This document shows, one piece after another, positions 43,074-51,203 of a DNA stretch of 64,000 nt (the first letter of the stretch is position 1; every line of letters begins with the position of its first letter). This DNA comes from Saccharibacillus deserti (GTDB taxonomy: Bacteria; Bacillota; Bacilli; Paenibacillales; Paenibacillaceae): NCBI RefSeq assembly GCF_013618475.1, contig NZ_JABJVN010000008.1, positions 168,545 to 232,544 of the forward strand, written 5' to 3'. Both the position numbers and the translations under genes were made by a program. The notes beneath the pieces are model-generated. The model was given only the letters and a program-made list of their open reading frames with translations, had not been told where the DNA came from and made no database searches.

Positions 43074-44403
43074 TTACCGTAAACCTCCTCTGGATCCGTC
43101 TCAACTTCGCGGCTCCGGGCACGAAGGCGTAAGGCACGAATTCCGTGTCCGGCACGGCCGCGCCGATTCGCGCACACAGCTTGACCAGCGCGAGACGGAC
43201 TTCGGATTCGATCCATGCGCGCTCCTCCGTTCCGTTCCCGGCAGCCGTGTCCAGCTCGACAAGCAGGCGGGTCGGCGAATCCAGGACCGCCCGGTACGCT
43301 TCCACCCGATCCGACGCGCCGATGATTGCACGCGAGACATAATCCGGGAACAGCGTCACGAATCCCGTGCCGTCTGCCGCAGGCAGCACGAACAGATCGT
43401 CGCTGCGTCCTTCGATCCGCTCAATGGCGGCAAAAGGCGACCCGCAGGCACAGGCATCCGCGCTCTCGGTCAGCAGATCGCCCAAGCGATAACGCACGAT
43501 CGGCTGGGAGAAGCGGACAAAGTCCGTCACGATCGGTACGAACGTTCTGCGCTCCGCGTCTATGTATTCTTTTTCGATATGGACGACGTCTTCGTTAAGA
43601 TGAAGCGTGCCGTGGCTGCAGGATGCGCCCAGAAAACCTTCGGTACACTGGTACACTTGATGGATGCGCAGGCCGAAGCTCTCCTCGATCACGCGCCGGT
43701 CCAGCGGATCCAACACCTCCGCCATCGACACCAGATGCCCGGGCGAGATCTTCAGCCGGCCCGCCTGGACTTCGCCAGCCAGCAGACGCAGCATCGACGG
43801 AGGCGCGGCCAGCACGCTCGGCCGCTGCGCGTTCAAACGCTGCACATGCCTCTCCAGGGGATGCAGCAGATCGTAGAATTCGAACGCCACCCGGCGGCTG
43901 CGCACCGATCCGTACAGATTGCTGTCGGCCCGCAGGAAAAAGGCGATCGTGTGCCCTTGAAGCAGCGGCCCGGGCAGCACGCGCTGCAAAATGGTCCCCG
44001 TCCAGGCCAGCCGTTCCCTGCGGCTGACGAGGAACAAGCCCCGGCTGCCCGACGTGCCGGACGACAGGCCGATCGTCAGGCCGCCGATCTCCGGCGTGAA
44101 ATCGCGTGTGCGTTCCGCTTCCAGCGCCAGATTCATCGCGTCATCGCGGCGGATTCCCGCCGTATTCAGCGTATCGAAACGCTCCATCATAATCTTCTTG
44201 TCGATCTGCGGGAAGCGGCGCCAGTCCCGCGCATCGATCCCTGCCCACAGCTCCCGGTAAAAAGGCGACGCGGCGCGCACCCGTTCCAGGTGGCGGATCA
44301 GGCGGGGCTCGCGCCAACTGTCCAGCTTGCCTTGATCAGGGATCGAGGCACGTTTGCGGGCGGCCAGATACTGCATAAGAATATGTAGCGAATCGGTATT
44401 CAT
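43051..44403 (-). CDS. F390 synthetase/PaaK-like adenylate-forming enzyme
   Basis: 450 residues from the ATG at 44401-44403 with AAAGGAGG. It belongs to the phenylacetate-CoA ligase/coenzyme F390 synthetase branch of the ANL superfamily: ASPFYRELW early, ATP-binding loop GLSSGTSGSRGLFLV (residues 112-126), YQCTEGFLGASC (adenylate pocket), QPIVRYRLGDLL, and a CACG zinc-like pair. Such enzymes activate a carboxylate or phosphate as an adenylate; no F420 genes are visible, so F390 itself is unlikely. Fifth gene of the KAS III cluster. Confidence 0.8.
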   Translation of the reverse strand: MNTDSLHILMQYLAARKRASIPDQGKLDSWREPRLIRHLERVRAASPFYRELWAGIDARDWRRFPQIDKKIMMERFDTLNTAGIRRDDAMNLALEAERTRDFTPEIGGLTIGLSSGTSGSRGLFLVSRRERLAWTGTILQRVLPGPLLQGHTIAFFLRADSNLYGSVRSRRVAFEFYDLLHPLERHVQRLNAQRPSVLAAPPSMLRLLAGEVQAGRLKISPGHLVSMAEVLDPLDRRVIEESFGLRIHQVYQCTEGFLGASCSHGTLHLNEDVVHIEKEYIDAERRTFVPIVTDFVRFSQPIVRYRLGDLLTESADACACGSPFAAIERIEGRSDDLFVLPAADGTGFVTLFPDYVSRAIIGASDRVEAYRAVLDSPTRLLVELDTAAGNGTEERAWIESEVRLALVKLCARIGAAVPDTEFVPYAFVPGAAKLRRIQRRFTVNDRMEPV

Positions 44404-44541
44404 GAGCAGGTTCCTCCTTTCAAAACCAGGGATTCCAACGTCCGTCTCTGCCGCAAACAACTTCGCCCAACTCCGTTCGTCGAGGGTACGCTTCGCTGCG
44501 AGGCGGAAGCGGCGCGGCAGGGCCGAACAGGGCGAAGCGCC

Positions 44542-45555
44542 TTACAGCAGGCCGCCGCCCGCATAGGCCGCTTCGGCTTCCGGGCAGTGCGAAGCGATCA
44601 CTTTCAGCCCGGGAAAAGCGGCGTACGTCCCGCGCAGAGCGCGGAAGCTGTCCGAGTAGGCACGGCGGTCCGGCATGATGATGCCGGCAAGCGCGCTCGG
44701 CGGCCGGTCTTCCCGGAAAGCCGCTGCCGACCAGGCGGCGTCGGCGCAGAGCAGGACCGGGCCGCGCTCCGTGCGCAGCAGCAGGCCGATCTGTCCGTAG
44801 GCGTGCCCGGGCAGATCGACGGCCAGCAGGCTGCCGTCGCCGAGCACATCGGTCACGCGGCGCCAGGCAAAACCGGGCAGGAAACCGTCCGGCAGATCCA
44901 TACGCGATTCCGCCGGGAAAGGGCGTGCCCGGCGATCGAAATCGTCCGGCAGCAGCCCCGGCAGGAAGCCGCGCTTCACCGCACCGATCCCTCGCAGCGC
45001 GCGCATCTTGTCGAGTGCCTCGCGTTCGTACAGAAATTCCGCCTGCGGGAAATCGCGGAGTCCCGCTACGTGGTCCGCGTGAAAATGCGAGACGATGATC
45101 CGGCGAATTCCTTCCGGCGGAATGCCTGCGGCGCGCAGACGTTCCGCCGCACTCTGCCCCGCTTCGAACTGCACCGGCGTCGTCATCCGGTAAAGACGGG
45201 CCGGAAAAAGATCGGTCTCGCGGAAAAAGCGTTCCGAATATCCCGTATCGAACAGGATAGATCCGTGCTGCGGATGATCGATGCAGCCGAACAAGGCGGG
45301 AATGCGTACGCTGCGCAGGCTTCCGCCCCGAATAGTGACCCACTCCGGATGTCGGCAGCTGCCGGCGGAGAACAGCCGCAGCGAGACGGTCGGTGCCGGC
45401 TTCCCGGTCAGCGTCCACAAGCGGTCAAGCGCGGAGACAGCGAATGTGCCGGCCGTTTCGGAAACATCTTCCGCTGCGGACCGGCCGGAAGACTCAATCG
45501 CCCCGGCGGAAGCAGCGCAGCCGAACTCCGGTGCGTCTTCAACTTGGATATTCAA
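44542..45555 (-). CDS. MBL-fold metallo-hydrolase
   Basis: 337 residues starting at TTG (45553-45555), 9 bases from AAGGAGG and overlapping the upstream stop (TTGA). The metal motif SHFHADHVAG gives His157, His159, Asp161, His162; other ligands lie in LPGHAYGQIG, LLCADAAW and VIASHCPEAE, so a dinuclear zinc site is likely. The first 55 residues (acidic, Ala/Ser-rich) have no counterpart in the core fold. It belongs to the lactonase/glyoxalase II-like group. Within the cluster it may cleave an ester, lactone or thioester product. Confidence 0.82.
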   Translation of the reverse strand: MNIQVEDAPEFGCAASAGAIESSGRSAAEDVSETAGTFAVSALDRLWTLTGKPAPTVSLRLFSAGSCRHPEWVTIRGGSLRSVRIPALFGCIDHPQHGSILFDTGYSERFFRETDLFPARLYRMTTPVQFEAGQSAAERLRAAGIPPEGIRRIIVSHFHADHVAGLRDFPQAEFLYEREALDKMRALRGIGAVKRGFLPGLLPDDFDRRARPFPAESRMDLPDGFLPGFAWRRVTDVLGDGSLLAVDLPGHAYGQIGLLLRTERGPVLLCADAAWSAAAFREDRPPSALAGIIMPDRRAYSDSFRALRGTYAAFPGLKVIASHCPEAEAAYAGGGLL

Positions 45556-46559
45556 TCTATGCGACCTCCTTCCTGCGCCTTGTACCATTCGGCAAAACGG
45601 TCCAGTCCTTCTTCGATACCGACAAGCGGCTTATAGCCAAGCTGCTCGCGTGCGGCGCCGATATCCAGCGTCTGGCTGCTGCCAAGCATGCCGACCAGCG
45701 CACGGGTCAGCATCGGTTCGCCGCCGTAAGGCTTCAGCTTCGCGGCCGCTTCCATGACGGCAGCGGCCGTATAAGCCGCGGCAAACGGCAGCTTCTTGAT
45801 TCGAAGCGGGCGTCCCAGCTTCGCAAACAGCCGCTCCGCCGCGTCCGCGAAAGCGATCGGCGCACCCCCGCTTACATGATATAGACCGCCCGGCGTTTCG
45901 TTCGGAGCGAAAGCCGCCAGCTTGAGCGCCTGAACCGCGTCGTCCACATAGGTCAGATCGATCAGCGCCTGTCCGCCGCCGATAAACGGGACGCCCGTCC
46001 GGCGGTTCGCTTCGATCAGCCGGGGCAGGATGCTCCGGTCGCCGGGACCGTACAAAGCGCGCGGCCGGAGCACGAGGGTTCGGAGTCCCGACCGGCGCGC
46101 CCGGCCGATCTCCCGCTCGGCCAGCAGCTTGGTACGCGCGTAAGCGCTGATCTGCTTCGCGGGCAGCGGATCGGTTTCCCGTACGCCAAGCCGCTCCTTC
46201 GTCCCGAAGCATAGGCTTGGCGTGGATACGTGCACCAGCCGGGAGACTCCGGCAAGCAGACAGGCCTGGGCGATATTCGCCGTACCCGTTACATTGGCCG
46301 CCCAGAAATCGGCTTCGCGTCCCCAGGAAGCGGAATGCGCACCGCAGTGGAGCGCAATATCGAATCCGCCGGATACGGCGCGGTTCACCGCGTCAGCATC
46401 TCCTAGTTCCGTCCGGATAAACCGGATGCCGTCCCGCTCCAGCCTGCGGCCCGCTTCTTCGCTCCGTCCAAGTCCGGTTACTTCATGCCCATCTTCCAAT
46501 AAGCTGCGCGCCAGACGGCCGCCAAGAAATCCCGTTGCTCCGGTCACCAGCATCTTCAT
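45552..46559 (-). CDS. NAD(P)-dependent epimerase/3-beta-HSD-like reductase (OleD-like)
   Basis: 335 residues from the ATG at 46557-46559 with GGAGGG. Extended SDR: Rossmann motif VTGATGFLGGRLA (5-17), catalytic Tyr140 and Lys144 in SAYARTKLLAE, Ser/Thr around VSTPS, and LRPRALYGPGD. It resembles OleD-type 2-alkyl-3-ketoacid reductases and 3-beta-hydroxysteroid dehydrogenases. Next to a KAS III it could reduce a beta-keto condensation product. Coupled to the MBL gene by a TTGA overlap. Confidence 0.85.
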   Translation of the reverse strand: MKMLVTGATGFLGGRLARSLLEDGHEVTGLGRSEEAGRRLERDGIRFIRTELGDADAVNRAVSGGFDIALHCGAHSASWGREADFWAANVTGTANIAQACLLAGVSRLVHVSTPSLCFGTKERLGVRETDPLPAKQISAYARTKLLAEREIGRARRSGLRTLVLRPRALYGPGDRSILPRLIEANRRTGVPFIGGGQALIDLTYVDDAVQALKLAAFAPNETPGGLYHVSGGAPIAFADAAERLFAKLGRPLRIKKLPFAAAYTAAAVMEAAAKLKPYGGEPMLTRALVGMLGSSQTLDIGAAREQLGYKPLVGIEEGLDRFAEWYKAQEGGRID

Positions 46560-46734
46560 TTGATTCCCTCCAGCTTTCCGATCCGATTTATTTTCGCCTT
46601 TTCTGCCTGTGTACAACTTTGGAAGACTGGATTTTTACGCTTAATTCATAGAAACCGAGCGAGCTTATCCCCGGTTTTCGCTATTCTATCCCCGGTTTGG
46701 GTATAAGCCAGCCCGAAAACGTCGTTTTTCGCAC

Positions 46735-46753
46735 TTATCCACATGTGGGTAAC
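46735..46753. promoter_or_regulatory. Back-to-back DnaA-box-like sites
   Basis: TTATCCACA (46735-46743) is an exact DnaA-box consensus, and TTACCCACA lies on the other strand at 46745-46753 (one mismatch), separated by one base in the 200-base gap between the ATP-grasp and SDR genes. Further TATCCCCGG copies lie just to the left (about 46665-46697). A titration or regulatory site is possible; chance is not excluded. Confidence 0.4.
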
Positions 46754-46761
46754 CTTTTTCG

Positions 46762-48180
46762 CTAAAAGGCTTCTTCGCTTTTGTCCACACTCGTGCTGCC
46801 GCTTCCTTTTGGCAGGGGTGGCAGCGAATCGCTTACCGGATCGCGGCGATCTGTCTTCTGCCGCTTATCGCGTTCGCTGCGCCCGTCGGCCGCTTCCGCT
46901 CCGATCGGCTGGCCGTCCCAGCCGATATCCGACACAGATGCTTCGGACAAGGAACATCCGCTTGCAGCTGCCCGCCGGCGCAGTTCCAGCATCATCCGCA
47001 GCGCCTGCGGCAGTACCGGAGCGTCTCCGCGCCGAAGCAGGACGTCGCGCGAACCGCGCAGATCCCGCAGCCAGGCGGCAAACGCCTTCGGCCGCTTCAG
47101 CTGACCCAGGCCGCTGCCCAGCATCGGCAGCAGCAGCATCGGCGTTTGCGCCGGACAAGCTTCGATCGTTTCCCCGATCCGATCCGGCCGGGCCAGCGCA
47201 TCAAGCAGATCCGGCGTTTGCGGAAGTCGGCCGCCGGACCCGTTCGGCCCGGCACCGGCATGAAGCTTCGGCCCGCCGCCTGCACTTTGCGGCGCCAGCA
47301 GCAGATGCACGCCGCTTGTGGCGCGCGGGTTGCATTCGATCGGCAGCAGCGCTCCTTCACCGGTCCGGATGAAGTCGAACGCAAGCTGACCGCTGAAGTT
47401 CGTCCGCTCCGCGAAGCGGGCCACCCATTCCCGTACCTTCGGATCGGCGTCGGGCTTGAAGCAGACGGACGCCCCGCTTGCCGTCTGCGGCGCGCGGTAC
47501 GCCGCGTGCGCAAGCAGCCGCCCTTCATGCGCGGCCCCGTACGTGCACAGCAGCTCGCCCCCGGCGTATCGCTGTGCCACCCAGACCCCGCCCGCGCTTC
47601 GGGCCTGCACGCGGGCATCGTCCAGCGCCGCGTGCCTCGACAGCCGGGCCGAGAACCGGGAGAACTCCGGCTTCAGCATATAAGCCGGATCGCCGAGGCG
47701 CGGCCGCGGATTCTCGCCGGCAATCCGCTCGTCTTCGCGCCCCTGCCTTCGGCGCCAGCCGTCCGCGAAGTCCAGCCGTACCGTCTCCGGCACGGCAAAA
47801 CCCAGCCGCGCGCACAGCGCGATAAACGCCCACTTGCTGTGCAGTTCGCGCAGCGTCCCAAGCGGGGGCGCCAAGACGCGGCAGTCCGGGCCGAAGTCGT
47901 CCCGGTAAGCGGAAATGTAGAAGATTTCCTCACAGGTCGGCAGCAGCAGACCGATCCGTTCCCTGCGCACGATCTCGCGCAGCGCGGCCGCGTACCCTTC
48001 CGGGTCCTGCGCCGGAGGCGGGACGCGGAAGCTTCGCTTGACCGCGCGCGAAGCCGCGCACAGCGAATGCTCGAGGCTCTCGGCCGCGTACACCTCGGCG
48101 CCCCTCCCCGCAAAACCGCGCGCCAGATCCAGCGCGCAAGGCGCGCGGCCTCCCGTAATCAGTACGCGCAGTCCGTTCAT
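46762..48180 (-). CDS. ATP-grasp domain ligase
   Basis: 472 residues, GGAGGGG site. N-terminal Rossmann-like half with LRVLITGGRAPCALDLARGF and LLPTCEEIFYIS; the ATP-grasp core includes HSKWAFIALCARLGFAVPET, AYMLKPEFSRFS, and the metal-binding LPIECNPRATSGVHLL. It resembles the CarB-like ATP-grasp group that joins a carboxylate to an amine or thiol via an acyl phosphate. The last 55 residues are polar and probably disordered. It is second in the KAS III cluster, 38 bp after the KAS III gene. Confidence 0.8.
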   Translation of the reverse strand: MNGLRVLITGGRAPCALDLARGFAGRGAEVYAAESLEHSLCAASRAVKRSFRVPPPAQDPEGYAAALREIVRRERIGLLLPTCEEIFYISAYRDDFGPDCRVLAPPLGTLRELHSKWAFIALCARLGFAVPETVRLDFADGWRRRQGREDERIAGENPRPRLGDPAYMLKPEFSRFSARLSRHAALDDARVQARSAGGVWVAQRYAGGELLCTYGAAHEGRLLAHAAYRAPQTASGASVCFKPDADPKVREWVARFAERTNFSGQLAFDFIRTGEGALLPIECNPRATSGVHLLLAPQSAGGGPKLHAGAGPNGSGGRLPQTPDLLDALARPDRIGETIEACPAQTPMLLLPMLGSGLGQLKRPKAFAAWLRDLRGSRDVLLRRGDAPVLPQALRMMLELRRRAAASGCSLSEASVSDIGWDGQPIGAEAADGRSERDKRQKTDRRDPVSDSLPPLPKGSGSTSVDKSEEAF

Positions 48181-48218
48181 CGCGCTCCCCTCCTTCTTGG
48201 CTTATCGTTATTGCCGGT

Positions 48219-49217
48219 TCAATAGATCAGCACCGCTCCGCCAAGCGACAGACCGGCCGAGGTGCCGACCAGCAGCACCCGGTCGCCCCGGTTCAGCCGG
48301 CCTTCGCGCACGGCTTTGTCGAGACCGAGCGGAATCGAAGCGGCAATCACGTTCCCGTAATCCGGAGCGACGTACAGCATCTGCTCTTCGGAAATGCCCA
48401 GTTTGCGCTGAAGCAGCCGCATCGCCATGACGCTGCCCTGATGCGGCACGACAAGGTTGAAATCGTTCATGGACAGGCCCGCTCCACCCAGCAGTTCGCG
48501 CATGAAGTCCGGCAGCAGCCGGGACGCCTGGCGGAAGATGGCTTCGCCGTCCATCGAGAACAGGTAATCGGCCGCCGTTTCTTCGCTGTATCCGGGAGCC
48601 GGGAGCCCGCTTCCTCCGCCCCGGATTTCGGAATGGCGCGCACCGGCGCTATGCGTCGTCATCCGGGCATGGAGAAGGCGCGACACTTCGCCATCCGCGG
48701 AACGTTCCACAACGGCTGCGGCGGCGCCGTCTCCGAACAGCGCGGCACTTTCCTTGTCCGACCAGTTCAGTCCTTTGGAAGCGATCTCGCTGGAGACGAT
48801 CAGAATCCGGCGGTATCGGCCGGCATCGATCAGGTAAGACAGGGTATCGAGCGCGGTAACAAAGCTGAGGCACGTCGAATTGATATCGAAACACGGAACC
48901 CCGGACTCTTCTTCGCCCAATGCCCGCTGGATCAAAGCCGCCGTACACGGAATCGGCTGCTGCATCGTTCCGCTGGCGCAGACCAGACAATCGATATCCC
49001 CAAAAGTCAGACCGGCCCGTTCGAGCGCTTCCCTCGCCGCATTCGCTCCCATCTCCGACGCCGTTTCCTCACCCGCAAAGTGCCGGTTGGCCACGCTGGT
49101 CTTGCGCATGACCCACCCCGGCTCCGCTCCGATTCTGCGATCGATCTCTTCGGCCGCGATACCGGTTCCCGGCAGATATCTGCCCGTACCCGTAATTTTG
49201 ATATGACGCGCTCCCAT
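48219..49217 (-). CDS. 3-oxoacyl-ACP synthase III family (KAS III/OleA-like)
   Basis: 332 residues from the ATG at 49215-49217 (GGGGAAGG site). Thiolase fold with complete catalytic triad: Cys116 (DINSTCLSF), His259 (VVPHQGSV), Asn289 (DYGNVIAAS). The EPGWVMRKTSVANRHF segment and the GTSAGLSLGGAVLIY end are typical of FabH relatives. The housekeeping fabH would normally lie with the fatty-acid genes; this copy instead heads a six-gene cluster with an SDR, an adenylating enzyme and an ATP-grasp ligase. It may therefore start a specialised acyl condensation. Confidence 0.85.
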   Translation of the reverse strand: MGARHIKITGTGRYLPGTGIAAEEIDRRIGAEPGWVMRKTSVANRHFAGEETASEMGANAAREALERAGLTFGDIDCLVCASGTMQQPIPCTAALIQRALGEEESGVPCFDINSTCLSFVTALDTLSYLIDAGRYRRILIVSSEIASKGLNWSDKESAALFGDGAAAAVVERSADGEVSRLLHARMTTHSAGARHSEIRGGGSGLPAPGYSEETAADYLFSMDGEAIFRQASRLLPDFMRELLGGAGLSMNDFNLVVPHQGSVMAMRLLQRKLGISEEQMLYVAPDYGNVIAASIPLGLDKAVREGRLNRGDRVLLVGTSAGLSLGGAVLIY

Positions 49218-49313
49218 AATCCTTCCCCCTTGTCTGTTGATCTCATTATACGCGTAAGCGTTCCGTAGGGTTTCTTTCCTGAAGTTGTCAGACTGCGACA
49301 AAACTCCCGTAAA

Positions 49314-49378
49314 CGCAAAAAAACCGCTTTTGGTCCGCCGCCTGCCGCAAGCAGGCCGTACCAAAAACGGTTTTTTGT
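49314..49378 (-). terminator. Terminator of the ydjO-like gene
   Basis: AAAAAACCGCTTTTGGT pairs with ACCAAAAACGGTTTTTT with an inner CCTGC/GCAGG hairpin, giving seven T on the minus strand, between ydjO and the upstream region of the KAS III cluster. Confidence 0.9.
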
Positions 49379-49429
49379 ATGATGCCGATCACCTGTGCGA
49401 TCTATGCCGAATGACTGCCGGTTGGCAGC

Positions 49430-49645
49430 TTACTTGCTCTCCGGTTTTGGATCTCCGGTCGGATTGGCCAGCACCGGAAGCATTTTCGTATCCCGCTTCA
49501 TTGAAGACGAGCAGATTGGGCATTTGGGTTCGTCCTCGAACGAAAAATTGTCCCTCATCCAGCCTTTGCAGTCTTCCTTCTCGCAAGTCCATACCGCCGT
49601 GCTTTCTTTCACAAGTTCTTCGTCCTGCTTTTTACGAAAATACAT
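49430..49645 (-). CDS. YdjO-like cold-inducible protein
   Basis: 71 residues from the ATG at 49643-49645 with GGGGAGG 8 bases upstream; the open frame extends further up without a start site. Two CxxC-type pairs (VWTCEKEDCKGWMRDNFSFE and PKCPICSSSMK) form a small zinc ribbon, and the AVWTC...GWMRDNFSF pattern matches YdjO of Bacillus, described as cold-shock induced. It lies directly after a cold-shock protein gene. Its leader contains a perfect 16-bp inverted repeat. Confidence 0.85.
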   Translation of the reverse strand: MYFRKKQDEELVKESTAVWTCEKEDCKGWMRDNFSFEDEPKCPICSSSMKRDTKMLPVLANPTGDPKPESK

Positions 49646-49707
49646 GCTCGATGCCTCCCCGCATTTAATAGGGCCGCAGCCGGTCCCGGTTCTGTATCGG
49701 ATTGCTC

Positions 49708-49743
49708 CGAATCGGATTAATTTGGATAAATTAATCCGATTCG
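49708..49743. repeat. Perfect 16-bp inverted repeat upstream of the ydjO-like gene
   Basis: CGAATCGGATTAATTT (49708-49723), loop GGAT, AAATTAATCCGATTCG (49728-49743). No T run follows on either strand. Extra AATCCGAT copies adjoin it on the ydjO side. It may be an operator or a leader hairpin melting with temperature. Confidence 0.75.
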
Positions 49744-49755
49744 AAGTATTCCAAT

Positions 49756-49801
49756 GAAAAAGGACCGCTCTCAACCCATGGTTAAGAGCAGTCCGTTCTT
49801 T
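49756..49801 (-). terminator. Terminator of the cold-shock gene
   Basis: On the minus strand, GGACTGCTCTTAACC/GGTTGAGAGCGGTCC with two mismatches and a TTTTT tail, 7 bases after the csp stop. Confidence 0.8.
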
Positions 49802-49807
49802 GGGTTC

Positions 49808-50008
49808 TTACAGTTTAGTTACGTTTTCGGCTTGTGGTCCGCGGTTGCCTTCAACGATGTTGAATTCTACGCGTTGTCCTTCGTCGAGGGTTTTGAAACC
49901 GTCGCCTTGGATAGCGGAGAAGTGAACGAATACGTCGCTTCCGCCTTCAACTTCGATGAAACCGTAACCTTTTTCTGCGTTAAACCATTTTACTGTTCCT
50001 GTTTCCAT
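49808..50008 (-). CDS. Cold-shock protein, CspA/CspB family
   Basis: 66 residues from the ATG at 50006-50008 with GGAGG 9 bases upstream. OB-fold nucleic-acid binder with intact RNP1 KGYGFIEV and RNP2 VFVHFS, plus the [11 protein letters not shown] start universal in the family. It acts as an RNA chaperone. A long 5' leader contains a hairpin with a T run, so expression is probably controlled by RNA structure. Confidence 0.97.
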   Translation of the reverse strand: METGTVKWFNAEKGYGFIEVEGGSDVFVHFSAIQGDGFKTLDEGQRVEFNIVEGNRGPQAENVTKL

Positions 50009-50092
50009 TAGAGAAAACCTCCAAAAATTTGATTCCGAAACTTTGGAGTAGCTCCAAGTCCCGGCAACATGCATTTTTTATGCTCCGTGGGG

Positions 50093-50157
50093 ATATAAAA
50101 AAATCACACATTGGAAAAGGTACCATAACCCATACATGACAACCCTTTCCAATGTGT
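50093..50157 (-). promoter_or_regulatory. Leader hairpin/attenuator of the cold-shock gene
   Basis: ACACATTGGAAAAGG (50106-50120) pairs with CCCTTTCCAATGTGT (50143-50157) with one mismatch. On the minus strand the stem is followed by GATTTTTTTAT, i.e. an intrinsic-terminator shape about 90 bases ahead of the csp start. It could be a cold-relieved attenuator, or end a separate short RNA. Confidence 0.6.
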
Positions 50158-50184
50158 AAATCAAGGATGCCCACTCGTTATTAC

Positions 50185-50212
50185 TTATAATCTTACCACA
50201 GAGCCGATCCAA
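50185..50212 (-). promoter_or_regulatory. Predicted SigA promoter of the cold-shock gene
   Basis: On the minus strand: TTGGAT (50207-50212), a 16-base spacer and TTATAA (50185-50190), about 180 bases from the csp start, leaving a long 5' leader as usual for csp genes. Confidence 0.5.
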
Positions 50213-50268
50213 AAGCAAACGTTTCCTACATTAAACCTTCTTTCTTTTTCCATAAGCAAGCGAGCTAA

Positions 50269-51129
50269 TACCAGGCCGGGATCGTCACTCCGCAGCAGAC
50301 CTATATGTATCTGGTCGGCTTCAAGGTGACCGCGCCGGACCGCAAGACGCTGGTGGGCCTGCTGCGGGACTGGACGCGCTTTTGCGATCTCAGCACGGGC
50401 GGCTCTTCCGCCGTCGAAGCGGGCGGCCGTCTGCTGCCGCCGAGCGACAGCGGCGAAAGCGTCGATCTGCCGGCTTCAAGACTCAGCATCACGTTCGGCT
50501 TCGGTCCATCTTTCTTCTCGCAGGATGGGCAGGATCGCTTCGGGATCTCCGCGAAGGCCCCCAAGTATCTTCAAGATATCCCCCGGATGCCCAAAGACCG
50601 GATCGACGAATCGCTGCACGATTCGGATGCCGGCTACGACGACGTCGTCTGGTGCGGCGGCGACGAACCGGCCTGGATGCGCGGCGGCAGCTATCTCGCC
50701 TACCGCAAGATCCGCATGCTGCTCGAAGTCTGGGACCGTTCTTCGCTGAAAGACCAGGAAGACACGTTCGGCCGCCACAAAGACTCCGGCGCCGCCTACG
50801 GCAGGAGCGGCGAATTCGACGCCGTCTCTCCTGCCGAACTGCCTGCGGATTCGCATGTCCGCCTCGCCAAGCAGGACGGCGCACAGATGCACCGCCGCGC
50901 TTATTCCTATACGGGCGGGATCGATGCCCGTACAGGCAACGTCGACGCCGGGCTGCTGTTTCTCAGCTATCAGCGCAACCCGGACAAGCAGTTCGTGCCC
51001 ATGCTGCGTCTGATGAGCCGGACGGACAAGCTGAACGAGTATACCTCGCATATCGCCAGCGGCTTGTTCGCATGCCCGGGCGGCTGGAAGCCCGGCGAGT
51101 ACGTGGGCCAGCGGCTGCTGGAAGGGTAA
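50269..51129 (+). pseudogene. Gutted efeB (DyP-type haem peroxidase) relic
   Basis: From just after an in-frame TAA (50266-50268), the frame reads YQAGIVTPQQTYMYLVGFKV, the interior of EfeB/YwbN proteins, so the signal peptide and roughly the first 100 residues are gone. Further on, PRMPKDRIDESL is joined directly to YDDVVWCGGDEPAWMRGG; the stretch between them, holding the GFKDGT signature with catalytic Asp, is missing (around 80 residues). The C-terminal half (RKIRMLLEVWDRSSLKDQED, FGRHKDSGAAYG, FVPMLRLM) is intact. No export signal and no catalytic motif, so no peroxidase activity is expected. No efeUO genes nearby. Confidence 0.75.
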
Positions 51130-51148
51130 ACCGCATTGCCGCGAACCC

Positions 51149-51197
51149 CAAAGACCCCTGTTTTCTTCACCCGGAAGAAAACAGGGGGTCTTTGTCA
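51149..51197. terminator. Bidirectional terminator
   Basis: AAAGACCCCTGTTTTCTTC pairs with GAAGAAAACAGGGGGTCTTT (one bulge), between convergent frames. Confidence 0.9.
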
Positions 51198-51203
51198 AGA
51201 GAT

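Noticed and set aside
43051..44403. Coenzyme F390 metabolism
   Set aside because: The gene resembles F390 synthetase, but no F420 biosynthesis or F420-using enzyme is seen, so only the adenylate-forming activity is claimed.
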